From JACPDH01 sp051305935 (GTDB lineage: Bacteria; Acidobacteriota; Thermoanaerobaculia; Gp7-AA8), in the NCBI GenBank assembly GCA_051305935.1, contig JBPPMG010000127.1:1-21295 (forward strand): DNA of 21,295 bases, written 5' to 3'. The translations under genes and the position numbers were made by a program. Below the pieces are notes generated by a model. The model was not told where the DNA came from. It did not search any database and saw nothing but the letters and a program-made list of their open reading frames with translations. Positions 14,395-20,733 of the stretch are shown in pieces (position 1 is the first letter of the stretch; each line of letters starts with the position of its first letter).

Positions 14395-14551
14395 AGCCTC
14401 GCCCCACGGGTCCTTCTGCGGGAGCTCCCGCACCTACGCCGGCTTGACGAGCGAGGCGAGCGCGGATCTCCACGGCCGACGGGTAGTTATCTTCATCGAC
14501 GGGGTACGCCTCGACGACGGTCGCGACGTCCGGCTGTCGGCCATGGCCCAT
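14395..14551 (-). pseudogene. Decayed GspG/type IV pilin-like (pseudopilin) gene fragment
   Basis: On the minus strand three reading frames, read in order, encode pieces of one pseudopilin-like protein. MADSRT begins at 14544, ATVVEAYPVDEDNYPSAVE ends near 14470 in a second frame, and RSALASLVKPA-stop-VRELPQKDPWGEA reaches 14395 in a third. AVDxxxYP followed about 25-30 residues later by LPxKDPWG is the conserved core of type II secretion GspG-like pseudopilins and the related pilin-like proteins. At least two frameshifts and one in-frame TAG (14434-14436), at a position where Tyr is usual, separate the pieces. The hydrophobic N-terminal helix is not found. The fragment is therefore a relic, not a gene. 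Recognition rests on short motifs, so a chance match is possible though unlikely given their order and spacing. Confidence 0.55.
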
Positions 14552-14648
14552 GGCCCTCTTCGCCGGATTCGCGCGACCCTCGGCCTCTTCCTCTTCCTGC
14601 TGCAGCTCCTCGACGCGCCGATTCCATGAAATGAAAAGAAACTGATAG

Positions 14649-14677
14649 GTTGCTTTTTGATATAGATCGGTTATATT
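14649..14677 (+). promoter_or_regulatory. Candidate sigma-70 promoter overlapped by an imperfect inverted repeat
   Basis: A -35-like TTGCTT (14649-14654) and a -10-like TATATT (14671-14676) are spaced by 16 bases, in an AT-rich pocket within otherwise GC-rich DNA. The inverted repeat TGATATA-N7-TATATTA (14657-14677; 6 of 7 arm positions pair) covers the spacer and the -10. It could be the operator of the XRE protein encoded 540 bases downstream. Transcription would start about 65 bases before the membrane-protein gene. Confidence 0.55.
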
Positions 14678-14748
14678 AAGTGCGCTGTCGGTGGCATGAA
14701 GCCGGCCGAAGCGCTCACTCGATTTACGGAGCACACAGGAGCCATTCG

Positions 14749-15216
14749 ATGATGTCTGAGATCAAACCGCTACCCGAACGTACCGAACTACTCCTCCGGA
14801 TAGGCCGGCGCGGGCTCATGGTTGTACTCGTCATGTTCGTACTCTGCGGCGCCACGGTCGTCGCTCATGCGGTTCGCCCTGGATCGCTGCTCGCCGACTG
14901 GCCGTCGCGGGTCCCATGGCTGATTCCGGTGGCCATCGTGCTCGCCGCTGTCGCACTCAACGCGCCGCTCGGCAAGCGGCCATGGCGTGCGGACGGCGCC
15001 GAGGAGCAGGCGATCCTCGAGGATGAGTTCCGCCAGGCGAATCTTTCGCGCGCGCAGCGCATCACGCTGATTGCACTTTTGGTCGCGCAACTGCCGATCG
15101 CACTCGTGCTGATGCAGTTCGGAGGAGAGTTCTCGCTCATGGCGATGGCTGTCTTGAACATCGCGCTGGGGATGGCGACGTTGATCGCATCGTTCCTCGT
15201 GCTCGACAGGGAGTGA
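14749..15216 (+). CDS. Small multi-pass membrane protein preceding an XRE regulator
   Basis: The 155-residue protein has about four hydrophobic segments: near residues 23-43 (GLMVVLVMFVLCGATVVAHAV), 55-72, 106-125 and 130-152. A charged middle loop (KRPWRADGAEEQAILEDEFRQANLSRAQ, about 75-102) separates the first pair from the second. I recognise no enzyme motif. An AGGAG ribosome-binding site ends seven bases before the ATG at 14749; the next codon, also ATG (14752), is an alternative. The stop is two bases before the ATG of the XRE gene, so the pair is one translational unit. Membrane protein plus tiny Cro/CI-type regulator is a recurrent gene arrangement, and the membrane protein may modulate the regulator. 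Its function is unknown. Confidence 0.8.
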   Translation: MMSEIKPLPERTELLLRIGRRGLMVVLVMFVLCGATVVAHAVRPGSLLADWPSRVPWLIPVAIVLAAVALNAPLGKRPWRADGAEEQAILEDEFRQANLSRAQRITLIALLVAQLPIALVLMQFGGEFSLMAMAVLNIALGMATLIASFLVLDRE

Positions 15217-15218
15217 CC

Positions 15219-15452
15219 ATGGACGCCGTACTGCGTAACACACTGAAAGTCCAGCGCGCGATGCGTGACCTGACGCAGGCCGATCTCGCGACGATGGCGG
15301 GGACGACGCGCAAGTCGGTCAACGCGATCGAGACGGGGAAGATGGTCCCTTCCGTGCTTCTCGCGCTCAAGCTCGCACACGCGCTCGAGGTTTCGCTCGA
15401 GACGATCTTCTCGCTCGATGACGGCGCGCCTCGCGGCGCGACCGCCTCTTGA
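15219..15452 (+). CDS. XRE-family (Cro/CI, YozG-like) helix-turn-helix regulator
   Basis: The 77-residue protein is nearly all helix-turn-helix: LKVQRAMRDLTQADLATMAGTTRKSVNAIETGK gives helices 1-3, and PSVLLALKLAHALEVSLETIF completes the five-helix Cro/CI domain. It resembles the short YozG/'transcriptional regulator, XRE' group that often follows a membrane-protein gene. The start is the ATG with AGGGAG five bases upstream; a GTG at 15213, overlapping the preceding stop, would add two residues. It may repress its own operon by binding the inverted repeat at 14657-14677, and perhaps the serine hydrolase gene that starts 46 bases downstream. Confidence 0.9.
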   Translation: MDAVLRNTLKVQRAMRDLTQADLATMAGTTRKSVNAIETGKMVPSVLLALKLAHALEVSLETIFSLDDGAPRGATAS

Positions 15453-15498
15453 ATCTCACACGACTCCACGACGAGGCTACAAGGATGGGAGAGAAACG

Positions 15499-17178
15499 AT
15501 GAAACGGTTGTTCATGTCGATGCTGCTGACGATCCTCACCATGACACTTCTCGCTGCTCCGGATGGCGCGGGCGCGTTACCCGACAATGCCGGAATCCGA
15601 AGGATCCTCGTCGATCGAATCGACGTGCAGATCCAGGGCGTCGGAATCGTCGCCGGCGTCATCGACGAGAGCGGGCGGCGCGTCGTGGCCCACGGCACGT
15701 TCGACGACGATGCGCGCACGGTCGACGGCGACACGATCTTCGAGATCGGGTCGGCGACGAAGGTCTTCACCTCGCTGCTTCTCGCCGACGCCGTCGAACG
15801 CGGCGAGGTCGCGCTCGATGATCCGATCTCGAAGTATCTCCCCGCCGGCGTCAAGGTGCCGGAGCGCGGCGGGAAGATCACCCTGCTGCATCTGGCGAGC
15901 CACACGTCGGGCCTGCCGCGGCTCCCGGCGAATCTCGCGCCGAAGAACATGGAGAATCCGTACGCCGACTACACGGTGGCGCTGCTCTACGAGTTTCTCT
16001 CGTCGTACAAACTGCCGCGCGACGTCGGCTCCCTCTACGAGTACTCGAACCTCGGCGCCGGTCTCCTCGGGCACGTGCTCGCTCTCCGCGCTGGCTCGGA
16101 CTACGAGACGCTCGTGCGGGAGCGTATCACCGGCCGCCTGTCGATGGAGAGCACGACGATGACGTTAGGCGGCGCACTGAAGTCGAAGCTCGCGCCGGGG
16201 CACGACCGAGAGAGGAAACGCGTTCCGAACTGGGACTTCATCGCGCTCGCGGGCGCGGGTGCGCTCAGGTCCTCGACGAACGACATGCTCGCATTCCTCT
16301 CGGCCGCCATCTTCGATTCGCCGCTCTCAGCGGCATTCGCGTCGACGCTGAAGCCGCGGCACGCGACGGCGACCCCGGGCAGCGAGATCGCCCTCGGTTG
16401 GCACATCTCGAAGCGGCCCGGCGGTGAGATCGTCTGGCACAACGGCGGAACGGGCGGCTATCGCTCCTTCATCGGCTTCGACCCGAAGCGACGCACCGGC
16501 GTGGTCGTCCTCGCGAACATGTTCACCGAAAGCGGTGTCGACGACATCGGCATGCACCTTCTCGACTCCTCCGTGCCGCTCGCCGCGGCGCCGAAGCCGC
16601 GCAAGGAGATCGCGGTCGACGCGGCCACGCTCGCGCACTACGTCGGCCTCTACGAGCTCGCGCCAGGGTTCATTCTCACGGTGACGCGCGAAGGGAACCG
16701 CCTCTTCACCCAGGCGACGGGACAGCCGAAGGTCGAAGTGTTCGCGGAGAGCGCGACCGAGTTCTTTCTCAAGGTGACCGACGCGCAGCTCACCTTCGTC
16801 CTCGACGAAGCGGGGGAGGCGACGAGCCTCGTGCTCCACCAGGGCGGACGGGACATGCCGGCGAAACGAACCTCGCGCGATGTTCCGTCGACGAAGGAGC
16901 GGACGCCCGTGAAGCTCGACGCGAAGCTGCTCGATCGTTACGTGGGCCGCTACGAGCTGGCCCCGAATTTCGTCGTCGCCATCACACGCGAGGCGGATCA
17001 ACTCTTCCTGCAGGCTACCGGACAGCCGAAGGTGGAGATGTTCGCCGAGCGCGAGCGCGAGTTCTTCCTCACCGTCGTCGACGCTCAGGTGACGTTCGTC
17101 GCCGAGGGTGAAGGAAACGCGAGCAGCATGATCCTCCACCAGAACGGTATGGACATGCCTGGGAAACGGATCGATTGA
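15499..17178 (+). CDS. Secreted class C beta-lactamase-like serine hydrolase with two DUF3471-like repeats
   Basis: The 559-residue protein begins with a signal peptide (cleavage near residues 26-28). A penicillin-binding/beta-lactamase class C fold follows (about 30-360) with nucleophile Ser85 and Lys88 in SATK, the YSN motif (Tyr182-Asn184), and HNGGTGG (314-320) in the place of the KTG box. Such enzymes include esterases, D-amino-acid peptidases and beta-lactamases; which one cannot be told here. Residues 371-457 and 471-559 are two copies of a DUF3471-like module exactly 100 residues apart, sharing YELAP and QATGQPKVE. I start at the ATG at 15499, which directly precedes the signal peptide and has GGGAGA upstream, rather than at 15418 inside the XRE gene. 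It is probably the third gene of the operon beginning at 14749. Confidence 0.92.
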   Translation: MKRLFMSMLLTILTMTLLAAPDGAGALPDNAGIRRILVDRIDVQIQGVGIVAGVIDESGRRVVAHGTFDDDARTVDGDTIFEIGSATKVFTSLLLADAVERGEVALDDPISKYLPAGVKVPERGGKITLLHLASHTSGLPRLPANLAPKNMENPYADYTVALLYEFLSSYKLPRDVGSLYEYSNLGAGLLGHVLALRAGSDYETLVRERITGRLSMESTTMTLGGALKSKLAPGHDRERKRVPNWDFIALAGAGALRSSTNDMLAFLSAAIFDSPLSAAFASTLKPRHATATPGSEIALGWHISKRPGGEIVWHNGGTGGYRSFIGFDPKRRTGVVVLANMFTESGVDDIGMHLLDSSVPLAAAPKPRKEIAVDAATLAHYVGLYELAPGFILTVTREGNRLFTQATGQPKVEVFAESATEFFLKVTDAQLTFVLDEAGEATSLVLHQGGRDMPAKRTSRDVPSTKERTPVKLDAKLLDRYVGRYELAPNFVVAITREADQLFLQATGQPKVEMFAEREREFFLTVVDAQVTFVAEGEGNASSMILHQNGMDMPGKRID

Positions 17179-17236
17179 CGGTACAAGTGGTCGCGCCTCG
17201 GCTGGGATGTCGGCGCCGTGGGATCCCTTGGCCTTG

Positions 17237-17310
17237 GGGGACAGAGCTTCTCTTTTCGGTTTTCAAGCCTCGGTTCACTGATCAGAGCCCGCTTCTCTAC
17301 CTCTCGTAGA
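17237..17310. repeat. Short intergenic element, copy A (related to 20356-20430)
   Basis: Its first 21 bases (17237-17257, containing GAGCTTCTCTTTTC) match 20356-20376 in 18 of 21 positions. It shares GGTTCA near the middle, and ends with the hairpin TCTAC-CTCTC-GTAGA (17296-17310), whose stem is identical to that of copy B. The spacing between blocks differs by several bases. There is no ORF. It probably belongs to a dispersed non-coding element family. Confidence 0.6.
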
Positions 17311-17321
17311 TCGCCCGCGCC

Positions 17322-17410
17322 GGGGGTCAACGCCAAAGTGTGAGTGTCACCTGCTACCGACGCGATCGTGTCCGGAGCGGCAGGTTCTTTGTACTTTGGC
17401 TGTGACCCCC
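17322..17410. repeat. Inverted repeat pair (REP-like or miniature-element ends)
   Basis: GGGGGTCAACGCCAAAGT (17322-17339) and the reverse complement of 17393-17410 agree in 16 of 18 positions, with 53 bases between. It lies between the convergent ends of the serine hydrolase and methyltransferase genes. The ends resemble REP-type or IS200-like-associated palindromes seen in many GC-rich genomes, but no transposase gene is present. Confidence 0.65.
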
Positions 17411-17447
17411 ATCGATCGTCATCCGGGCGCGCCAGGCGCGCCTCCGG

Positions 17448-18521
17448 TCACGCTCGGGCGACGTAGTACAGGTTGAGCGGATCGTGCGCGAGCCGCTCGA
17501 CCCTGACGTCTCCGAAGCCCGCGTCGCCGAGCATCTGCGTGGCGAGCTCCTCGCCCCACATCGTGCCGAGCCCGACGCCTCCCTGCGCGAGCGAGACCGT
17601 CATGCAGTGCATGCACGAAACCGTGTAGAGATACGGTGCGAACGGGTGGTCGAGGTTCTTCTCGAGCCGGCTCGATCCCGCGATGTCCTGCATGAGAAAC
17701 GTGCCGCCCGGCTCGAGCATCGCGGCGACGTTTGCGAGGACGGCCGCGGGATAGGCCTGGTCGTGGATCGCGTCGAACGCTGTGACGAGCGCAAACCGCT
17801 GGCTCCCGTCGAGCGTCGCAACGTCACGCACCTCGAACCGCACGTTCCGGAGCCCCGCTGCCGCAGCCTCCGCGCGCGCTTCGCCGATCGCTTCCTCGGA
17901 GAGGTCGTACCCGGCGAAGCGGCTGCGCGGGAACGCCTTCGCGAGCGCGATCATCGCCTGCCCTCGCCCGCAACCGAGGTCGACCACGTCGATCCCTTCC
18001 TGCAGCTTCGCCGTGAGGCCGGGAACTACCGGCAGGATCACGTCGACGAGCTTTTCCGCGACGGTCGCTCTGCTGTCTTCGGCCATGAACTCGTGAAAGC
18101 GCGCGTAGGCCTGATAGGGCACGCCTCCGCCATTGCGGAAGCAGTCGATGACGCGGTCCTCGACCGTCCCGAGCATTCCGACGATCTGCGCGATGTGCGC
18201 GAGGTTGTCGGCGCCCGCTGCGCGCGTGAGGAACATCGCGTGCTCGACCGGAAGCGAGTAAGTGCCCGTCGCGGCGTCGTGTTCCACGATCCCACTCGTC
18301 ACCATTGCCGCGAGCCACTCGCGAACGTAACGCTCGTCGAGCCCCGCCGCGTCCGCGATCTCCTCGGAGGTCGCCGGAGCGAGCCCCGACATCGTGTCGA
18401 ACAGCCCCACGCGGTGCCCGACGCTCATCATCAACGTCACCGTTCCGGCGTTGAGGGTCCCGATCATCTGCGCCGCGAACCGCTCGGCGCGCTGCTGGTC
18501 TCTGAAGACTTCTACGGTCAT
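17448..18521 (-). CDS. SAM-dependent class I methyltransferase with N-terminal winged helix (Rv2258c-like)
   Basis: The 357-residue protein combines an N-terminal helical/winged-helix dimerisation region (about 15-100, with VGLFDTMSGLAPATSEEIADAAGLDERYVREWLAAMV) and a Rossmann methyltransferase domain. SAM-binding motif I is VVDLGCGRGQ (179-188), followed by GYDLSEEAI (motif II acidic Asp206) and the segment FDAIHDQAYP (249-258). Length and order fit the Rv2258c-type methyltransferases, whose substrates are mostly unknown small molecules. Start: ATG at 18521 with a strong GGAGGA; an in-frame ATG four codons earlier (18533) overlaps that ribosome-binding site and is less likely. Two Cys in SCMHCM (302-307) are unusual but unassigned. 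The gene is divergent from the wHTH-TPR regulator, which may control it. Confidence 0.9.
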   Translation of the reverse strand: MTVEVFRDQQRAERFAAQMIGTLNAGTVTLMMSVGHRVGLFDTMSGLAPATSEEIADAAGLDERYVREWLAAMVTSGIVEHDAATGTYSLPVEHAMFLTRAAGADNLAHIAQIVGMLGTVEDRVIDCFRNGGGVPYQAYARFHEFMAEDSRATVAEKLVDVILPVVPGLTAKLQEGIDVVDLGCGRGQAMIALAKAFPRSRFAGYDLSEEAIGEARAEAAAAGLRNVRFEVRDVATLDGSQRFALVTAFDAIHDQAYPAAVLANVAAMLEPGGTFLMQDIAGSSRLEKNLDHPFAPYLYTVSCMHCMTVSLAQGGVGLGTMWGEELATQMLGDAGFGDVRVERLAHDPLNLYYVARA

Positions 18522-18531
18522 TGGATCCTCC

Positions 18532-18560
18532 ATTCGTTATGGGTACGCCACGAATATGGG
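18532..18560. promoter_or_regulatory. Candidate operator in the divergent methyltransferase/regulator promoter region
   Basis: The 83-base divergent spacer contains the inverted repeat ATTCGT-N12-ACGAAT (18532-18537 and 18550-18555) and, overlapping it, a direct repeat TATGGG with 17-base period (18538 and 18555). OmpR-type winged helices often bind direct repeats, so this is a plausible binding site for the adjacent regulator. The short arms leave a real possibility of chance. Confidence 0.35.
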
Positions 18561-18604
18561 GTGTCGAGTCGCCGCGATCCTGACGGAAAGCTGGTGAGAA
18601 TCGA

Positions 18605-20311
18605 GTGAACGCGTATCTTCCTGACCGCCCCGGTTTGACCGAACCGCCTCCCGCAGGGCAAAGTGACCGGCAGATGCGATTCGGAGAGTTCGAGCTCGAC
18701 GCGGGGCGACACCGTCTGACGCGGAGCGGGGAGGAGGTTCCACTCGAGCCGAAGGTGTTCGCGCTCATCGCGTACCTCGCGCGGAATGGCGACCGCGTCG
18801 TCCCGAAGCAGGAGCTGCTGGACGCGCTCTGGGAGGAGAAGTTCGTCACGGAATCGGCGCTCACACGCGTGGTCCGCGACGCGCGCCGGGCCCTGGGCGA
18901 CTCTCCCTCCTCGCCGACGTTCATCCGAACGATGTACGGGAAGGGTTTTCTCTTCGTCGCCGACGTCGACGCGAGGGACAGGCGGCCGCGCGAAGCCTCC
19001 TCGGTGCCCGCGCGGCCGTCGATCGCGGTGTTGCCGTTCGAAGACCTTTCCGAGGACCGGAGCCAGGCGCACTTCTGTGAGGGACTCGCCGACGAGATCA
19101 TCAACGCGCTCGCGCGCATCGAGACGCTCGACGTGTCGTCGCGCCGATTGTCATTCGAGGCGGCGCGACGGAACCCTGATCCTTGCGAGGCGGCGCGGAT
19201 GCTCGGGGCCACTACCGTACTCGAGGGAAGCGTTCGGCGATCGGGCGACCGGATGCGCGTGACAGTTCACCTCGTCGACGTGGCGACCGGCCACAGTCGC
19301 TGGAGCGAACGGTATGACCGCGAGGTCGGCGACGTCTTCGCCGTTCAGGAAGACATCGCCGAACAGACGGCGACCGCGCTCGTCGGGCTGCTCGGCGAAT
19401 CGGAGCGGCGCATGCTGCACCAGCGTCCCCACCCGGGCATGCACGCGTGGGAGCTCTACCTGAAAGGACGCGCTCTCTATTATCAGGACTCGCCACCGAC
19501 GCACGAGGCGGCGCGGCAGCTCTACGAGCGCGCGATCGAGCTCGAGCCCGGCTTCGCGCTCGGCTGGGCGGGGATCGCCGTGATCGTGGCGGACCAGTTC
19601 CTCTTCTTTCGCCGGAGCGAGGAGTACCGCGACGAAGCGGAGCGGACGAGCCTGCGCGCGCTCGAGCTCGACGAGTCGCTTCCGGACGCGCACACGAGTC
19701 GCGGCCTTGCGCTGACGACCTCGGGGCGCTACGACGACGCGGTGACGTCGTTCGAGACGGCGATCGCGCTCGATCCGAGGGGCTACGACGCGCACTATCA
19801 TCTCGGGCGGCTGCTCTGGACGATGAACCGCCGCGAACAGGCGATCGCACATCTCGAACGCGCCGCTGCCGTGCGGACCGACGACCACATCGCGCCGATG
19901 CTTCTCGTGCAGGCGTATTACGGCGTCGGGAGAGAGAGCGACCGTCACAACGCGGCGCTTCGCGCGCTCGCGCTCCTCGCGAGGCGCCTCGAGCTGCGTC
20001 CCGACGAAGTCCGAACCGTCTGCTTCTCCGCCGAGGCGCACTATGCGATCGGGGAGCGGGAGACGGCCATGCGGCTCATCGACGACGCCTACCGCATCGA
20101 CCCGCGCAACGTCTGCACCTTGTACAACTCGGCGTGTGTCTTCGCGCTGGACGGCCAGAGCGGGCGCGCGATCGATGCGATCGCCGGCGCTGTGCGCGAG
20201 GGCTACGCGAACCGGGAATGGCTCGCGTGCGACCCCGACTTCACCGCGCTCGCCGGCGACCCGAGGTTTCGCGCGATCGTCGATTCCCTGCAAGCCATCG
20301 TAGAGGCGTGA
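18605..20311 (+). CDS. OmpR-type winged-helix regulator with FlgO-like and TPR domains
   Basis: The 568-residue protein has a Trans_reg_C winged helix at about 24-118 (FGEFELDAGRHRLTRSGEEVPLEPK, then ALTRVVRDARRALGDS and TMYGKGFLFV). Next comes a FlgO/TolB-N-like domain at 138-265 (IAVLPFEDLS, FCEGLADEIINAL, VLEGSVRRSGDRMRVTVHLVD, YDRE..DVFAVQEDIA), followed by TPR repeats at about 280-540 (for example LYERAIELEPGFALGWAGIA and SFETAIALDPRGYDAHYHLG). No TM helix is visible, so unlike CadC it is probably cytosolic, with the TPR part as an interaction or sensing module. This domain string is common in Acidobacteriota. The GTG start at 18605 has only a weak ribosome-binding site; the ATG at residue 24 would cut at the edge of the DNA-binding domain. 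It likely regulates the divergent methyltransferase gene. Confidence 0.9.
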   Translation: MNAYLPDRPGLTEPPPAGQSDRQMRFGEFELDAGRHRLTRSGEEVPLEPKVFALIAYLARNGDRVVPKQELLDALWEEKFVTESALTRVVRDARRALGDSPSSPTFIRTMYGKGFLFVADVDARDRRPREASSVPARPSIAVLPFEDLSEDRSQAHFCEGLADEIINALARIETLDVSSRRLSFEAARRNPDPCEAARMLGATTVLEGSVRRSGDRMRVTVHLVDVATGHSRWSERYDREVGDVFAVQEDIAEQTATALVGLLGESERRMLHQRPHPGMHAWELYLKGRALYYQDSPPTHEAARQLYERAIELEPGFALGWAGIAVIVADQFLFFRRSEEYRDEAERTSLRALELDESLPDAHTSRGLALTTSGRYDDAVTSFETAIALDPRGYDAHYHLGRLLWTMNRREQAIAHLERAAAVRTDDHIAPMLLVQAYYGVGRESDRHNAALRALALLARRLELRPDEVRTVCFSAEAHYAIGERETAMRLIDDAYRIDPRNVCTLYNSACVFALDGQSGRAIDAIAGAVREGYANREWLACDPDFTALAGDPRFRAIVDSLQAIVEA

Positions 20312-20355
20312 GGAGCCGATGGAGTCCGGCCTCTGGAGGAACGCGGGGTCCACTC

Positions 20356-20492
20356 GGGGTCTGAGCTTCTATTTTCACCTTGATTGCCCGGACCGGTGGT
20401 TCAGCGTATCGCTACTCTACCCTTCGTAGATTTTCCGCTCGGCGGCATTCGTCCGTGAGCGGACCGGAACAGACGAGCGAAGGTCTGACCCC
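20356..20492. repeat. Short intergenic element, copy B, bounded by imperfect inverted ends
   Basis: The block 20356-20376 matches copy A (17237-17257) in 18 of 21 positions. GGTTCA (20398-20403) and the hairpin TCTAC-CCTTC-GTAGA (20416-20430) are also shared, with the stem conserved and the loop changed. The outer sequence GGGGTCTGAGCTTC (20356-20369) pairs imperfectly with 20479-20492 (12 of 14), suggesting a mobile palindromic element. Confidence 0.55.
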
Positions 20493-20580
20493 AGCTCCCA
20501 GTTCCCAGCAGTTCCCAGCTCCACACTGCCAGCTCTCACTCCAGCTCTCACTCAAGCTCCCACTCAAGCTCCCATTCCAG
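20490..20580. repeat. Degenerate short-period tract (CCAGCTC/CAAGCTCCCA units)
   Basis: The plus strand reads as irregular 9-14-base units such as CAGTTCCCAG, CCAGCTCTCACT and CAAGCTCCCACT, strongly biased to C and T with almost no G runs. No constant spacer or repeat length exists, so it is not a CRISPR array. It is best described as cryptic simple sequence between the copy-B element and the copB end. Confidence 0.6.
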
Positions 20581-20619
20581 CCGGCGGCGGAGCGCTCGAC
20601 AGCTTCGATCTCGTTTCGA

Positions 20620-20733
20620 TCACCTCGCGGCCTCCGAGACGAGAATTGCGACCGCTGCAACAGTGGCTATCCCCGCCAGGCCCTGAGGCTCTATCGACCA
20701 GTAAACGATCCCAAGGCTGGTGCCAATGACCAC
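20620..20733 (-). CDS. Possible 37-residue hydrophobic peptide coupled to copB
   Basis: Directly at the CopB stop, the sequence TAGTG offers a GTG start sharing the G of the stop codon. It opens a 37-codon frame that ends with TGA at 20620-20622. The peptide would be strongly hydrophobic: MVIGTSLGIVYW, a short polar turn (SIEPQG), then LAGIATVAAVAILVSEAAR, consistent with one or two membrane passes. I recognise no family, and no ribosome-binding site beyond re-initiation is apparent. The composition and the exact junction argue for a small coupled membrane protein, but a chance ORF or the remnant of a larger gene is also possible. Confidence 0.35.
   Translation of the reverse strand: MVIGTSLGIVYWSIEPQGLAGIATVAAVAILVSEAAR

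Larger units (their letters stand above)
14243..14748. other. Long intergenic region with a gspG-like relic and an AT-rich promoter
   Basis: This 506-base spacer between the peptidase gene and the membrane protein/XRE operon holds a decayed pseudopilin fragment on the minus strand (14395-14551). It also contains a 16-bp perfect palindrome at 14417-14432 (TGCGGGAG/CTCCCGCA) and, at 14640-14680, a sharp AT-rich pocket with promoter-like elements. Between 14243 and 14390 I see GC-rich sequence without a credible gene; part of it may be the eroded 3' end of the pilin relic. Confidence 0.7.
20312..20619. other. Repeat-rich intergenic spacer
   Basis: This 308-base spacer holds a short element (20356-20430) related to 17237-17310 and an inverted repeat with ends at 20356-20369 and 20479-20492 (12 of 14 positions pair). 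It also holds a degenerate low-complexity tract at about 20490-20580 built from CCAGCTC/CAGTTCCC/CTCAAGCTC units. I see no credible protein-coding gene in it on either strand. Confidence 0.65.

Noticed and set aside
14417..14432. 16-bp perfect palindrome considered as terminator or operator
   Set aside because: It has no loop and no T-run, and it falls inside the pilin relic across the VRELPQ codons, so it is more simply a coding remnant.
14444..14629. Plus-strand 61-codon ORF
   Set aside because: It is antisense to the gspG-like relic, its hydrophobic tail is encoded by a CTC/CTG-rich stretch, and no ribosome-binding site precedes it.
12554..14734. Minus-strand 726-codon open frame opposite the M1 peptidase
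   Set aside because: It is antisense to a clear zinc peptidase. Only its first part, outside the peptidase, contains meaningful residues, and those belong to the pilin relic, which needs frame changes.
20490..20580. Possible CRISPR-like repeat tract
   Set aside because: Units vary in length and sequence and have no unique spacers; no cas genes are present.
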